From Prevotella sp. (GTDB lineage Bacteria; Bacteroidota; Bacteroidia; Bacteroidales; Bacteroidaceae): 64,000 nucleotides of DNA. This document shows, in pieces, positions 27,284 to 38,199 of the stretch. The position numbers and the translations under genes are program-made. Under the pieces are notes generated by a model that ran no database searches, was not told where the DNA came from, and saw only the letters and a list, made by a program, of their open reading frames with translations. Each line of letters starts with the position of its first letter. The stretch's first letter is position 1. The stretch is from assembly GCA_024690505.1 (NCBI GenBank), contig JAILPA010000188.1:1-64000 (forward strand), given 5' to 3'.

Positions 27284-27505
27284 AACTAACATGCCCACAC
27301 TGAGGCGCCAAGCAGGCGGAATTGTTAATAACACTGTCAAAATGTGTTAAAAAACCATTTTCACCTATTTTTCCCCATTAAAAAACAGAAAATCCACTCG
27401 CTATTTCACATATTTTTCTTAATTTTGCACTCGATTACAAAACAATCAACGGAAACAAATCAATTTATTCACCTAATAATTACTAACTAAATCAAAAAAC
27501 AAGGT

Positions 27506-30500
27506 ATGAAGAACGCAATGCAATTGTTGTGTAAACTTTGCCTACTTGCTGCATTCTTTGTTCTGGCCCCCCCCGAGGCGCTGGCTCAGACGACTGCGAA
27601 AGGTCAGGTATTGGACTCTTCTAACGAGCCTATCATCGGTGCCACCGTGACCGAGAAGGGCAACGCGAAGAATGCCACAGCTACCGACTTCGACGGTAAT
27701 TTCACGTTGAAGTTGCAACACTCGAAGACGGTTGTCGTTTCCTACATTGGCATGTTGCCAAAGGAAGTAACCGCTTCGCAGAACATGAAAATCGTACTGG
27801 AAGACGACAACCAGTCGTTTGAAGAAGTGGTGGTCGTGGGCTACACCAGCAAGGCACGCAAGGACCTGACGGGCTCCGTGGGCTCCATCAGCGGCAAGAA
27901 GCTGGAGGCAGTGCCCGTCACATCGGCAGCCGTGGCCCTGCAGGGTAAGATTTCCGGCGTCCAGGTGACAACAGTCGACGGTCAGCCAGGTGCAGATGTC
28001 AACATCCGCGTACGTGGAGGCACCTCGGTGACTCAGACCAACGAGCCCCTATACATCGTCGACGGCTTCCAGGTGGATAACATCAACGATATTCCCCCAT
28101 CGGACATCCAGTCCATCGACATTCTGAAGGATGCCTCCCTCACCGCCATCTACGGTGCCAAGGGCGGCAACGGCGTTGTGGTGGTAACCACCAAGAGCGC
28201 CCAGGCTGGCACAGTGAAGGTGACCTTCAACGGCAACCTGAACGTGAGCCACCTCTCGAAGAAGCTCGACCTGATGAACGCCTCCGACTTCGTGAAGTAC
28301 CAGTATAACTGGCACGCTGCTGCCGGCACACGTAACGACAATGCAAAGTTCTTCCGTGCAAACTTCGGCAACCCCTACGACCTCGACATGTACCGGACGC
28401 TGCCCAGCCACGACTGGCAGGACGACGTGATGGGCGAGACACCGCTTAACTACTCGGCCAACGTCACCGTAGGCGGCGGCTCGGAGAAAGTGAAGTTCAA
28501 CATCTCGCTCACCAACAGCTCCGACAAGGGTATCATCCTCGGCTCAGGCGTACGCCGCACCAACCTGAACGTGAAGACGAACATCGCCATCAGCGACAAG
28601 CTGACGATGCAGTTCAACCCCAAGTTCACCTTCCGCCGCGACGAGGGTGCCGGTGGCGAGAACATCGGTACGGGTGGTATCATCGACGTACTGAAATATC
28701 GTCCCACCAACGGTCTGCGCGAATTCGGATACATCGACCCCGCCTATGCCGACCCCAACGAGGAAGAACTCTTCAACTACACCAACCCGAAGAGCGACAT
28801 CGCCATCAACCAGCTCATCAAGCACACCTATTCTTATTCTAACGGACTGTCGCTCAGCTGGACGCCCATCGAAGGACTCACCCTTCGCACAGAAGGCACA
28901 CTCGGACTGCAGTGGAGAGATGAGAGCCGCTTCTACGGAGCACTCACCAGCACCGGCCAGAGCCACAACAACCAGCCGGTGGCACAACTCACCGACTACA
29001 AGCGCTTCAGCTATGTGTGGACAAACACCGCCAGCTACAACTTCTCAGTGCAAGACAAGCACAACTGGTCGTTCCTACTCGGACAGGAGATACACCACTC
29101 CCAGAGCGTCAACCACTACATGATGAACCGCTACTTCCCACGCTCGTTCACTGCTCGCGAGGCATGGAACAACATGGCATTCGGCAGCCCCTACGAGGTA
29201 ACATCGAACCGCTCTACGGCCGACCGCACAGCATCGTTCTTCGGACAGGCCAACTACAACTTCCAGCACAAGTACCTCCTCTCCGCCACGTTCCGTGCCG
29301 ACGGTAGCACCATGTTCGCTCCCGGATACCAGTGGGGCTACTTCCCCTCCATCTCGGGTGCATGGGTGATGAGCGAAGAGCCGTTTATGAAGAACATCAA
29401 GTGGATTCATAACCTGAAGATACGCGCCGCCTTCGGTCTGGCCGGTAACAACCGCATCAACAGCGACCTCTGGCGCATACTCTACTCCATCAACTCCACC
29501 GGCGGACCCGGATTCGGCGAACAGACACAGTATGGCGAAAACTACTATGGCAACGCCAGCGGCAACAAGTTCTCGAACGAGAAGATCAAGTGGGAGACCA
29601 CCATCACTCGTAACCTCGCTGCCGACATCTCGCTCTGGAACGGACGCGTCACCATCACGCCCGAGTTCTACTGGAACACCACACGCGACCTGCTCTACAG
29701 CTCCGACCTCGACCCAACCCTCGGCTACACCAGCCAGATGCAGAACATCGGCCAGGTGACCAACAAGGGTATCGAGTTCTCCATCAGCGGCGACATCCTG
29801 CAAGGCAAGGACTACGTGCTCACCGCCAACCTGAACTTCGGCTGGAACAAGAAGAAGATCGACAAGCTGAACGGCACCGATGACGTCATCTGGGATCAGA
29901 ACAACCGTTGGAAGTCCAGCTACAACGACTACTGCCTGAAGGTAGGCGATGAGGTAGGTCTTATCTATGGCTTCGTCTACGACGGACTCTACCAGTTCGA
30001 CGAGTTCTACTTCGATCCTCTGAACAACTATCAGGCCGTGCCCTGGGGCTCAGCAGCTGCTGACAATGGCACCAGCGCCAACTGCGCACCCCGCAGCGAT
30101 GGCTACGTGACCATCATCAACGACATCTCAGGCTCATCGAACAGCGGTATCGCCACACTGCCCGGCAAGCCCAAGTTCAAAGACCTCGACGGCGACGGAC
30201 GCATCACCGAGAACGACCGCACCGTCATCGGTAACACCAACCCGAAGATTCAAGGTGGTTTCGGACTGAACGGACAGTGGAAGAACTTCGACTTCACCGC
30301 CAACTTCACCTACATGCTCGACTTCGACATCAACAACGCCACGGCCTACACACTCTCGGCTTCCGAGGGCAACAAGAACAAGTTCTTCAATGTTCTCGAC
30401 CGCTTCAACGACGCCTGGCAGTACAACGATATCGACGGCTCCATCACAGGTACGAAGGGCGATGTGCTCTACAAACTCTACTACGTGGACGACTGCGTGA

Positions 30501-30829
30501 ACATCTACAAGAACGCCAACAAGGACCGCACACTGTGGAATCCCACCGACGTCACCAAGAAAATCACTCACAGCTACTTCATCGAGGACGGCTCGTTCCT
30601 GCGCTGCTCTGACGTCACCGTCGGCTACACACTGCCGAAGGATCTCACACAGAAGTGGGGCATCTCCAAGGCACGCTTCTATGTGTCAGCATCCAACCTC
30701 TTCATCATAACCAGCTATACTGGCTACGACCCCGAGGTAGACATCCAGACAGGCCTCACCTGCGGCATGGACTACAACCGCTATCCGCGCAACCGCATGT
30801 TTGCTTTCGGAACGAACATCACATTCTAA
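27506..30829 (+). CDS. SusC/RagA-family TonB-linked outer membrane protein
   Basis: 1107 aa; CarboxypepD_reg-like N-terminus, VVVVGYTSKARKDLTGSVGSISGKKL, GGTSVTQTNEPLYIVDGFQVDN. Confidence 0.97.
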   Translation: MKNAMQLLCKLCLLAAFFVLAPPEALAQTTAKGQVLDSSNEPIIGATVTEKGNAKNATATDFDGNFTLKLQHSKTVVVSYIGMLPKEVTASQNMKIVLEDDNQSFEEVVVVGYTSKARKDLTGSVGSISGKKLEAVPVTSAAVALQGKISGVQVTTVDGQPGADVNIRVRGGTSVTQTNEPLYIVDGFQVDNINDIPPSDIQSIDILKDASLTAIYGAKGGNGVVVVTTKSAQAGTVKVTFNGNLNVSHLSKKLDLMNASDFVKYQYNWHAAAGTRNDNAKFFRANFGNPYDLDMYRTLPSHDWQDDVMGETPLNYSANVTVGGGSEKVKFNISLTNSSDKGIILGSGVRRTNLNVKTNIAISDKLTMQFNPKFTFRRDEGAGGENIGTGGIIDVLKYRPTNGLREFGYIDPAYADPNEEELFNYTNPKSDIAINQLIKHTYSYSNGLSLSWTPIEGLTLRTEGTLGLQWRDESRFYGALTSTGQSHNNQPVAQLTDYKRFSYVWTNTASYNFSVQDKHNWSFLLGQEIHHSQSVNHYMMNRYFPRSFTAREAWNNMAFGSPYEVTSNRSTADRTASFFGQANYNFQHKYLLSATFRADGSTMFAPGYQWGYFPSISGAWVMSEEPFMKNIKWIHNLKIRAAFGLAGNNRINSDLWRILYSINSTGGPGFGEQTQYGENYYGNASGNKFSNEKIKWETTITRNLAADISLWNGRVTITPEFYWNTTRDLLYSSDLDPTLGYTSQMQNIGQVTNKGIEFSISGDILQGKDYVLTANLNFGWNKKKIDKLNGTDDVIWDQNNRWKSSYNDYCLKVGDEVGLIYGFVYDGLYQFDEFYFDPLNNYQAVPWGSAAADNGTSANCAPRSDGYVTIINDISGSSNSGIATLPGKPKFKDLDGDGRITENDRTVIGNTNPKIQGGFGLNGQWKNFDFTANFTYMLDFDINNATAYTLSASEGNKNKFFNVLDRFNDAWQYNDIDGSITGTKGDVLYKLYYVDDCVNIYKNANKDRTLWNPTDVTKKITHSYFIEDGSFLRCSDVTVGYTLPKDLTQKWGISKARFYVSASNLFIITSYTGYDPEVDIQTGLTCGMDYNRYPRNRMFAFGTNITF

Positions 30830-30904
30830 AGCCCCCTCCCACGCCCTCCCACAAAAAGGAGGGAATGGCAGAACAGTATCATAAAGAAAAACATCAATTA
30901 AGAT

Positions 30905-33073
30905 ATGAAAAAGAAACTATTATCATACGCGGCTTATCTGACAATAGCGCTCCCCCTAGGGGGAGTCGGAGGGGGGCTCCTCACCTCGTGCAACGACTAC
31001 CTGGATGTTGACGCACCCTCGAAGAGCACTGTCGAGTTCGTATACAGCATGAAGTCGGAGGTAGAGCGTGCACTCAACGGCGTCTATGCTCAGGCTCTTG
31101 TCAACAACTTGTACGGTGACAAGTATCAGAACACATTCGTGCTTAACAGCGACGTTGACATCTCAATTAACGCCTCACGCACACACTCTCACACCACCTA
31201 TCGCCGCTTCGACTGCGACGACCAGGGAGGCGACATCCTCAGCTTCTGGACGGCTGCCTACAACCTCATTGAGTACTGCAATAAGTTCATCACTTACGCA
31301 GAGGCCAGCCCCATCTACTACGTCACCGACAACGACGGTGAATACGAGCTGGACGGCAACGGCAACAAGATTGCCGACGCCGACATGCTGCAGTGGATTG
31401 GCGAGGCCAAGTGCCTCAGAGCCATGGCCTACCACGACCTCGTGGTGATGTTTGGCGACGTGCCCTTCACCTTCGAGCCCACCGACCTGCGCGGCACCGA
31501 GACCATTCCCGTGGCCGACCGTGAGGACATACAGAAAGCACTTATCGCTGACCTGCAGAAGGCTGCACCCGGCATGTCGTCAACGGCCAGCACCACGGTG
31601 GAGCGCTGCTCCAAGGAGTTCGCACAGGGACTCATCGCACGCATAGCACTCACCGCCGGCGGCTATTCGCTGCGCCCCAACAAGAACGACCCCCGCAGCT
31701 ATGGCTTCATGAAACGTCCCGACAACTATCAGGACTACTACCGCATTGCCATGGATTATGCCGACAGCGTCATCTCATCAGGCACACACCAGCTGCGCCT
31801 GAGCTATCAGGACGTGTTCGTCAACGAGTGCAACTATCAGGTAGTGAACAACGACGACCCCATCTTCGAGATTCCCTTTGCCAAGGAGTCAACAGGCAAC
31901 ACTGGCTACATCCAAGGCCCTACCTACAACTCGTATGAGGGCAAGACCGTAGGCCCATGGGGTAAATGCGGCGGCAGTATGCAGCTCAACGCCTTCTACC
32001 GCTTCCTGTTCCGCCAGGGCGACCTGCGCCGCGAGTTCGTCAACGGACTGTGGTACTACAGCTACTTCACCAATGCCGACGGTGCACTGGCCGACTCCAT
32101 CTATTTCCGCAACGACTACTACTGCCACAACAACAAGTGGTCGAAGCTATGGACAGCTGAAAGCTCAGCACTGGGCGACATCACCGAGGGTGGCACCGGC
32201 ATCAACTATCCCTACATGCGCTACGCCGACATACTGCTGATGTATGCCGAGGCTGCCAACGAACTGAACGGCGGTCCTACCGCCAAGGCAGTACAGTGCC
32301 TGCAGACAGTCCACAGCCGCGCATTCATCGACGGCGACCCCGACTTCATCACCGCTGCACAGGCATCGAAAGAAGCCTTCCAAAAGGCCGTCATGGATGA
32401 ACGCAAGTGGGAGTTTGCCGGTGAGAACAGCCGCTGGCGCGACCTCGTGCGCACCAACACCTACGGCGAGGAACTGGTCTACAGCTTCCTGCGCTACTAT
32501 GCCGTGGGCATGAACTGCGGCACTGGATATGAAGACGACATCGTGGCACACGACAGTCCCGATGGAACCGACTACATCTCCGACCTGCCCGGTATGCGCG
32601 TCTACTACCACACCTACAACCTAGAAGAGGCTAACGCCTATGCTCTGCGTATGTTCAGGGCACAGCTCTACGGATACCACGTGGACGATGGAGGCAACAT
32701 CACTCAGAAATACCCCAACCAGTCGTTCCAGAGCCTCCGCATCTTCAATGCCTACAAGTCAGCCGGCTCGGCTCCTATCACCAGCCAGATTACACGTGGT
32801 GGATTCTCAGCCCAGGCTTGGATTCCTGCCGATATGTACGCCTGGTTCAACGAGAACACCGGTCTGCCCAACGACAAATGCAAGTACACCTTCTATGGCT
32901 ACATCCGCTGCGACGACAATGGCAACCTGTGGATCATACGCGACGGTGCGCTGACACAGTTCAACTCTATTCCTGCTGCCAGCGACCTGCCGCCGGTACG
33001 CTACATCCTGCCCTACCCCAACACGGTACTGCAGCGTGCTGCTGGCGTCTATAAGAACTATTACGGATACTAA
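30905..33073 (+). CDS. SusD/RagB-family lipoprotein
   Basis: 722 aa; lipobox LLTSC; CNDYLDVDAPS; YPYMRYADILLMYAEAANEL; VMDERKWEFAGENSRWRDLVR. Confidence 0.96.
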   Translation: MKKKLLSYAAYLTIALPLGGVGGGLLTSCNDYLDVDAPSKSTVEFVYSMKSEVERALNGVYAQALVNNLYGDKYQNTFVLNSDVDISINASRTHSHTTYRRFDCDDQGGDILSFWTAAYNLIEYCNKFITYAEASPIYYVTDNDGEYELDGNGNKIADADMLQWIGEAKCLRAMAYHDLVVMFGDVPFTFEPTDLRGTETIPVADREDIQKALIADLQKAAPGMSSTASTTVERCSKEFAQGLIARIALTAGGYSLRPNKNDPRSYGFMKRPDNYQDYYRIAMDYADSVISSGTHQLRLSYQDVFVNECNYQVVNNDDPIFEIPFAKESTGNTGYIQGPTYNSYEGKTVGPWGKCGGSMQLNAFYRFLFRQGDLRREFVNGLWYYSYFTNADGALADSIYFRNDYYCHNNKWSKLWTAESSALGDITEGGTGINYPYMRYADILLMYAEAANELNGGPTAKAVQCLQTVHSRAFIDGDPDFITAAQASKEAFQKAVMDERKWEFAGENSRWRDLVRTNTYGEELVYSFLRYYAVGMNCGTGYEDDIVAHDSPDGTDYISDLPGMRVYYHTYNLEEANAYALRMFRAQLYGYHVDDGGNITQKYPNQSFQSLRIFNAYKSAGSAPITSQITRGGFSAQAWIPADMYAWFNENTGLPNDKCKYTFYGYIRCDDNGNLWIIRDGALTQFNSIPAASDLPPVRYILPYPNTVLQRAAGVYKNYYGY

Positions 33074-33091
33074 TCTAAGAACTATAACGAC

Positions 33092-35473
33092 ATGAAAAAG
33101 ATACTTAACAACCTTTTGCTCCTCGTGCTGGCATCCACATCGGCACTCGTGGTGTCGTGTAAGGACGATGATGACAAGGGCAGCACCAACACCGACAGGG
33201 AGTTTATGACCATGTTCATCAACGACAACAACCGTGGAAAGGGAGGTGACTACCCATACAACTGCGGCCTCGACGGTGCCTATCCGCACGGAAACACCAT
33301 CCACCTCTACTGGTATGGTGTGAACAACTGCGCTGGATATCAGATTCAGATGGCCATACAGAACAAGGTGAGCGGCGGTGCCAGCGCCTGGGCCAGCGTC
33401 CAGGGCACCAGCGACCTGCTGCTCGACACCATCGTGGGTCCCAAGCAGCTCGACATGCTCATCAAGGACTTGCAGTACTCCACCGACTACCGCTTCGCCA
33501 TCCGTGCCCTGTCGACCAAGGACCGCAACATCAAGGGCGACGAGAGCACCTTTGCTCACGCATCTAACTGGTTCGGCCATGGCGGCGGACGCCAGTGGCA
33601 AGAATACCTGGGCATCACCACACGCGACCGCTACCCGACGCCGTTCGCCATCTACGTGAACCAGGCCGAGACCACCGAGACGACCATGCACATCTACCTG
33701 AACAAGACGGCCAAGGAGGCATTAGGCTATGCCGATGATGCCACCATCACCGATCAGGACGATATAGACAAGCTGGAGTCGTTCTACGAGAACTTCAACA
33801 TAGACGAGGACGGCAACCTGGGCTACCAGATTCTCACCGTCTCGCCTTCACCCAACAACCCCAACTCTACCGTGGGTGAGAAGTGGAAGCGCTACACCAT
33901 CACACAGGAAGACCGTGAACGCGGCTACATCGTCGTCGACGGACTGACGGCCAACTCGGTCTATGTCATCGACGTCATCGACCCCCGCGTTCCCGTGGCC
34001 ATCGACGCCAAGTATAACACCTGCACAGCACGCTCCGATGGCCAGCCCGGTGCTCCCATTCTGCTGAAGCACGAAGAACTGCTGGCAACACAAGCTACAG
34101 CTACACTGCCCAGCAACGAGGACTACAAGCGAGCCGAAGTATTCGCCCGTGCTGCCGAGTTCAACGCTGCGCCCCTCACTCCCACACTCTACGACTTCAT
34201 CTCGAACACCAACTTCGCTGAAGGTCAGGAGTACTACCTCGAGGGTGGCAAGACTTATTACCTCGACGGCAACGACATCACCTGTAAGGGCTTCGTGCTC
34301 CGCACCGATCCTGCCGACGTGGCTCAGGGCAAGCGTGCTCGTGTCATCTGCGGCATCGGTAAGAGCGATATGTACTCACAGGCAACTAACGGCGAGCAGT
34401 GGAACGGATGCCCCTACTCCATGTTCACCTTCGGACGCTCACCCGAAGCCGGTGAGGGCGGTGAGATTTACATGAAGAAGCTGGCCTTCTACGACATCGA
34501 CTTCGACAATCCCCTGTGCTACAACTACGGTGACAACCAGGCCGGACTCGGTACCGCCACGGGTAACTACTTCTTCAACATGTTCTCGAACGGTATGGCC
34601 GTGACCCTCGACTCGCTTGTCATGGAGAACTGCTCGTTCAAGCGCCTCGTCCGCGGTTTCATCCGCGAGCAGGGCCCGAACTACAAAGTATGGAACCACG
34701 TGCTCATCAAGAACAACCTGTTCTACGACTGCGGCTACTACAACCAAGGTGCCGGCGGCTATTGCTGGATAGCAGGTATCAACCAGCCTGGCTCGAACCT
34801 CTACAAGGACTTCAAGGTTGTGGAGAACACGTTCTACGACAGTCCCTTCCCCGCTTTCTTCAGCGAGGAGAACACCAACTACGCCCGCGACAACGGCCCG
34901 TGGATGATCACGTTCTCGAACAACACCCTCATCAACTTCAACACCCGCGCCAGCGGCGCCATCTTCAAGATGCGCGACCTGCCTAACGGTTCCGTTTACA
35001 CCGTTGAGAACAACCTCTTCGTGCTCTGCAAGAAGGACGGCGACCAGCGCGTGCTTCAGATGTGGGGTGCCGACATCCGCAACACTCAGACGATGGGCGA
35101 CGGCTCTGTAGGCAAGGTGACGCTGAACTTCCGCAACAACTGGTCGACAAACAACGACCTGACCAACGGTTCCATCTTCAGCGCCAATGCCTGGAACACC
35201 AGCAGCAACAGCTTCCAGAAGCTCATCAAGGACGGTGCTGCCACCCTCAATGGCACCCTCGAGGTGCAGGTGGCCGACGTCTCTGCTACCGAGTTGATGG
35301 AGCAGCCCTGCCCGCCCCATGTTGCCGCCACTGCCAACGATCCCAACATGCACCGTGCCGATGCACTTGATGGTTCAGCCACCACACAGTACAACGTGAA
35401 CCTCTACTTCAAGAACACCAGCAACGACATCTACAACAACAACGTAGGCGCTGCCCGCTGGCGCAACAAGTAA
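33092..35473 (+). CDS. Surface lipoprotein with fibronectin-like region and DUF4957/DUF5123-like right-handed beta-helix region
   Basis: 793 aa; lipobox VVSC; follows susCD; pattern IKNNLFYDCGYYNQGAGGYCWIAG...VVENTFYDSPFPAFFSEENTNYARDNGPWMITFSNNTL. Confidence 0.75.
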   Translation: MKKILNNLLLLVLASTSALVVSCKDDDDKGSTNTDREFMTMFINDNNRGKGGDYPYNCGLDGAYPHGNTIHLYWYGVNNCAGYQIQMAIQNKVSGGASAWASVQGTSDLLLDTIVGPKQLDMLIKDLQYSTDYRFAIRALSTKDRNIKGDESTFAHASNWFGHGGGRQWQEYLGITTRDRYPTPFAIYVNQAETTETTMHIYLNKTAKEALGYADDATITDQDDIDKLESFYENFNIDEDGNLGYQILTVSPSPNNPNSTVGEKWKRYTITQEDRERGYIVVDGLTANSVYVIDVIDPRVPVAIDAKYNTCTARSDGQPGAPILLKHEELLATQATATLPSNEDYKRAEVFARAAEFNAAPLTPTLYDFISNTNFAEGQEYYLEGGKTYYLDGNDITCKGFVLRTDPADVAQGKRARVICGIGKSDMYSQATNGEQWNGCPYSMFTFGRSPEAGEGGEIYMKKLAFYDIDFDNPLCYNYGDNQAGLGTATGNYFFNMFSNGMAVTLDSLVMENCSFKRLVRGFIREQGPNYKVWNHVLIKNNLFYDCGYYNQGAGGYCWIAGINQPGSNLYKDFKVVENTFYDSPFPAFFSEENTNYARDNGPWMITFSNNTLINFNTRASGAIFKMRDLPNGSVYTVENNLFVLCKKDGDQRVLQMWGADIRNTQTMGDGSVGKVTLNFRNNWSTNNDLTNGSIFSANAWNTSSNSFQKLIKDGAATLNGTLEVQVADVSATELMEQPCPPHVAATANDPNMHRADALDGSATTQYNVNLYFKNTSNDIYNNNVGAARWRNK

Positions 35474-35548
35474 CTTAATTCCCCATCGTTCGGGGGACGA
35501 AGCCAGAAAACCTTTGTCCCCCGACAACAAAACAAACACGAATAAGAC

Positions 35549-36073
35549 ATGAAAGCATTTAGTTTTTCAATACTGTCGGCGATGGTTCTCACTCTGGCCA
35601 TAGGCTTCACCTCGTGCGACGATGCCAATGAATACGAGGACGCTTCCACCACCAACCCGTCGTTTGTCAACAATTACAACGACACGCTGAAGATTGACCA
35701 CCCCGCAAGCATTGCCAACACCACATGGATTCGCAGCGCCGATCTGAAGACAAACGCCTATGGAGAGGCCGTTCAGGGCTTCGTTGAGAGTCTGCGCTTC
35801 GTCTCAGCCGACAGTGTGGCTGTCAAGATGAGCCAGGGCGTAACCGAGGGAACTTGGACCGACGATTCCAACACCGACAAGACCCCTTACTACGAGTACA
35901 CCTACTCTAGCGTGACAGGCAAAATAGACATCCTGAAGACGACGAAGGACGATAAAGGCAAAGTGTCGAAGTCATCCATCTTCAACGCAGTAGCTGTTAG
36001 TGGCAAACAGGAGGTAATGACCGTAGTCCACTACGGCGACACTCCCGTCCAGACCTACCTCGTCAAGCAGTGA
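35549..36073 (+). CDS. Small hypothetical lipoprotein in the PUL
   Basis: 174 aa with lipobox GFTSC. Confidence 0.7.
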   Translation: MKAFSFSILSAMVLTLAIGFTSCDDANEYEDASTTNPSFVNNYNDTLKIDHPASIANTTWIRSADLKTNAYGEAVQGFVESLRFVSADSVAVKMSQGVTEGTWTDDSNTDKTPYYEYTYSSVTGKIDILKTTKDDKGKVSKSSIFNAVAVSGKQEVMTVVHYGDTPVQTYLVKQ

Positions 36074-36091
36074 CCCCACTGCCCGAGCGCA

Positions 36092-36131
36092 TCAGAAAAG
36101 GAAGCCGCATCAAGGCGGCTTCCTTTTCTGA
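36092..36131 (+). terminator. Strong hairpin terminator (likely end of the susCD operon)
   Basis: 17-bp perfect stem TCAGAAAAGGAAGCCGC/GCGGCTTCCTTTTCTGA, 6-nt loop. Confidence 0.85.
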
Positions 36132-36298
36132 ACGAGTACCAAGTCTTTTCGTATTTTTAACTAATACATTGCACGGCGTTTACTTTTATTTTAGTAATTT
36201 TGCAGCGCAATATACATTAAGCTTAAAATCGACAGACTATCCAAGAATATTCTATTTATACAATTATCATTTCAATTATTAACTAAACTAAAATTCTT

Positions 36299-38113
36299 AT
36301 GAAGAAACTGTTTACTTTCGCACTGGCCCTTCTGGGCTTCAGCAGTGTCACAAGCGCTGCTACAGTCGATGACATTGCTCCGCTGAAGCACAGCTATGTG
36401 CTGGTTTGCGATGAGCTGGGTGCTCGTCCTGGAAAAGGTGTCCTGTTTGGTGCCGAACACTTCCTCGACGTGACTGGCGGTTCCACAGCTACCAACAAGG
36501 GACAGGTTGACTTGTCTGTAGTTGATGCTCTCGGCGAGGAAGGTGCTCCGCTGTATGTCACTCAGGAAATCGTTGACAAGTATGGTGCCGACTATCCTGG
36601 TCCTCACTACAACTGGCTGCGTCTGAAGAACGCTCAGGATGTGATTGCTATGAAGTTGACTGCCAAGTCAAAGGTGATTATGTTCATCCAGGGTAACAAC
36701 AAGGTTGGTAAGGACGCCCGTATACCCAAGATTGCTACCGATGCAGAGCTGAAGAACGCTCTGAATGCTGCTCCTGACTCAATTCACCCTGCAACCGTTA
36801 GCGGTTTCAGATGGGAGTACACCGTTGAAGACGACGGTCTCTACTACTTCGGTTCTTACAATGGTGACATGTTCGTCAGCTTCATCATCGTTGAGGCCAA
36901 CGAGGCTCCCGGCACCCCGACCGTTAAGCTGGGCGACCAGACCTACGAGGGCGGCCTGTGGTTCCGCGAGGTGACCGCCAAGGCCAACGACATGGTTGAG
37001 GAAGGCTCTACCGAGAAGATTCCTACCGTGCTGACCTACACCACCGATGGTACTGCTCCCACTGCTTCCAGCCCCAAATACACTGGCCCCATCAAGTGCT
37101 ACCAGGATATGACTGTGAAGTTCCAGGCTTTCATGGATCTTTTTGGAACTGGTGAATTCACTCAAGATGATTTCTGCGACGGTGCCGACAACGAGGCCAA
37201 CGTCACCTTCTCGTTCGACGCTCCTTCAATTGAGGCCGACGGTGCCAACGTGACTATCGTCTCTCCCTACGAGGGTGCCAAGAACTTCGTTTCCATCAAT
37301 GGCGGCGATTTCGACGAGTCCAGTTCCATCACGCTTGAGGAGTCAGCTACTGTTGTTGCCAAGTCTGAGATTAAGAACGGCGACTACACCACATTCGTTT
37401 CAAAGACAGCCACAAAGGACGTCTATGTGCTGAACCCCATCAAGGAGAAGAAGGTCATCAAGGTTATTAACGGTAATGCCGTTCTCGACGAGGAAGCCAC
37501 TGCATCTTCTACCACCGGTGAGGTCTACAAGGTTGAAGGCGGTGAGATCAGCGCCGACAAGAAGGACTTCTTTGTGAAGAACATTGAGTACGCTGTTGTG
37601 AAGAACTCCGACTACCAGATTGATGGCATGGAGATCTACATCAAGATGAACAACACCAACATCACCTTCCAGGTGGCCGAGGGCGACTCGGTGAACGTGA
37701 AGGTTACCTGCTCGAAGAACGCATGCAAGAAAATCGACGCCGATGACAATGCTGAGGATCCCACCGCTCTGGTGAACGACCGCAAGTGCATGGTCAACGT
37801 CAGTGGCACTAACTACTTCCACAAGGACGCCGAGGGCAACGAGGCCAGCGACCTGAAGCTGTGCGAGGATGCCAACATCATCGAGTTCGGTCTGACCGCT
37901 GGTACCTACACCTTCCAGAAGTACTCTGGCACCGGCAACATCCTGATCTACAGCATCGAGATTGAGCCTGCAACTGCTGATCCCGAAGGCATTGCCATTG
38001 TGAAGACTGCTGCCACTGCCAATGCTGCCCGCTACAACGTGGCTGGCCAGAAGGTAGCCGAGGGTTACAAGGGCCTTGTCATCGTGAACGGCCAGAAGCT
38101 GATTCAGAAGTAA
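36299..38113 (+). CDS. Exported hypothetical protein with chitobiase-like C-terminal domain and T9SS-like tail
   Basis: 604 aa; PTVLTYTTDGTAPTASSPKYTGPI motif; C-terminus ARYNVAGQKVAEGYKGLVIVNGQKLIQK. Confidence 0.7.
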   Translation: MKKLFTFALALLGFSSVTSAATVDDIAPLKHSYVLVCDELGARPGKGVLFGAEHFLDVTGGSTATNKGQVDLSVVDALGEEGAPLYVTQEIVDKYGADYPGPHYNWLRLKNAQDVIAMKLTAKSKVIMFIQGNNKVGKDARIPKIATDAELKNALNAAPDSIHPATVSGFRWEYTVEDDGLYYFGSYNGDMFVSFIIVEANEAPGTPTVKLGDQTYEGGLWFREVTAKANDMVEEGSTEKIPTVLTYTTDGTAPTASSPKYTGPIKCYQDMTVKFQAFMDLFGTGEFTQDDFCDGADNEANVTFSFDAPSIEADGANVTIVSPYEGAKNFVSINGGDFDESSSITLEESATVVAKSEIKNGDYTTFVSKTATKDVYVLNPIKEKKVIKVINGNAVLDEEATASSTTGEVYKVEGGEISADKKDFFVKNIEYAVVKNSDYQIDGMEIYIKMNNTNITFQVAEGDSVNVKVTCSKNACKKIDADDNAEDPTALVNDRKCMVNVSGTNYFHKDAEGNEASDLKLCEDANIIEFGLTAGTYTFQKYSGTGNILIYSIEIEPATADPEGIAIVKTAATANAARYNVAGQKVAEGYKGLVIVNGQKLIQK

Positions 38114-38136
38114 GTATTAGCTTATTTCCCCATTAG

Positions 38137-38170
38137 CTCCCCGGCGGCTGCGAGCCGTCGGGGAGTTTTT
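38137..38170 (+). terminator. Intrinsic terminator
   Basis: CTCCCCGGCGGCT-GCG-AGCCGTCGGGGAG followed by TTTTT. Confidence 0.85.
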
Positions 38171-38199
38171 CATTAAGACCCCACAACACCCAAACAACG

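Noticed and set aside
27092-27340. 82-aa minus-strand ORF KVTFLCSQSYVSRF...
   Set aside because: Translation of the 22-bp tandem array; no start context or domain.
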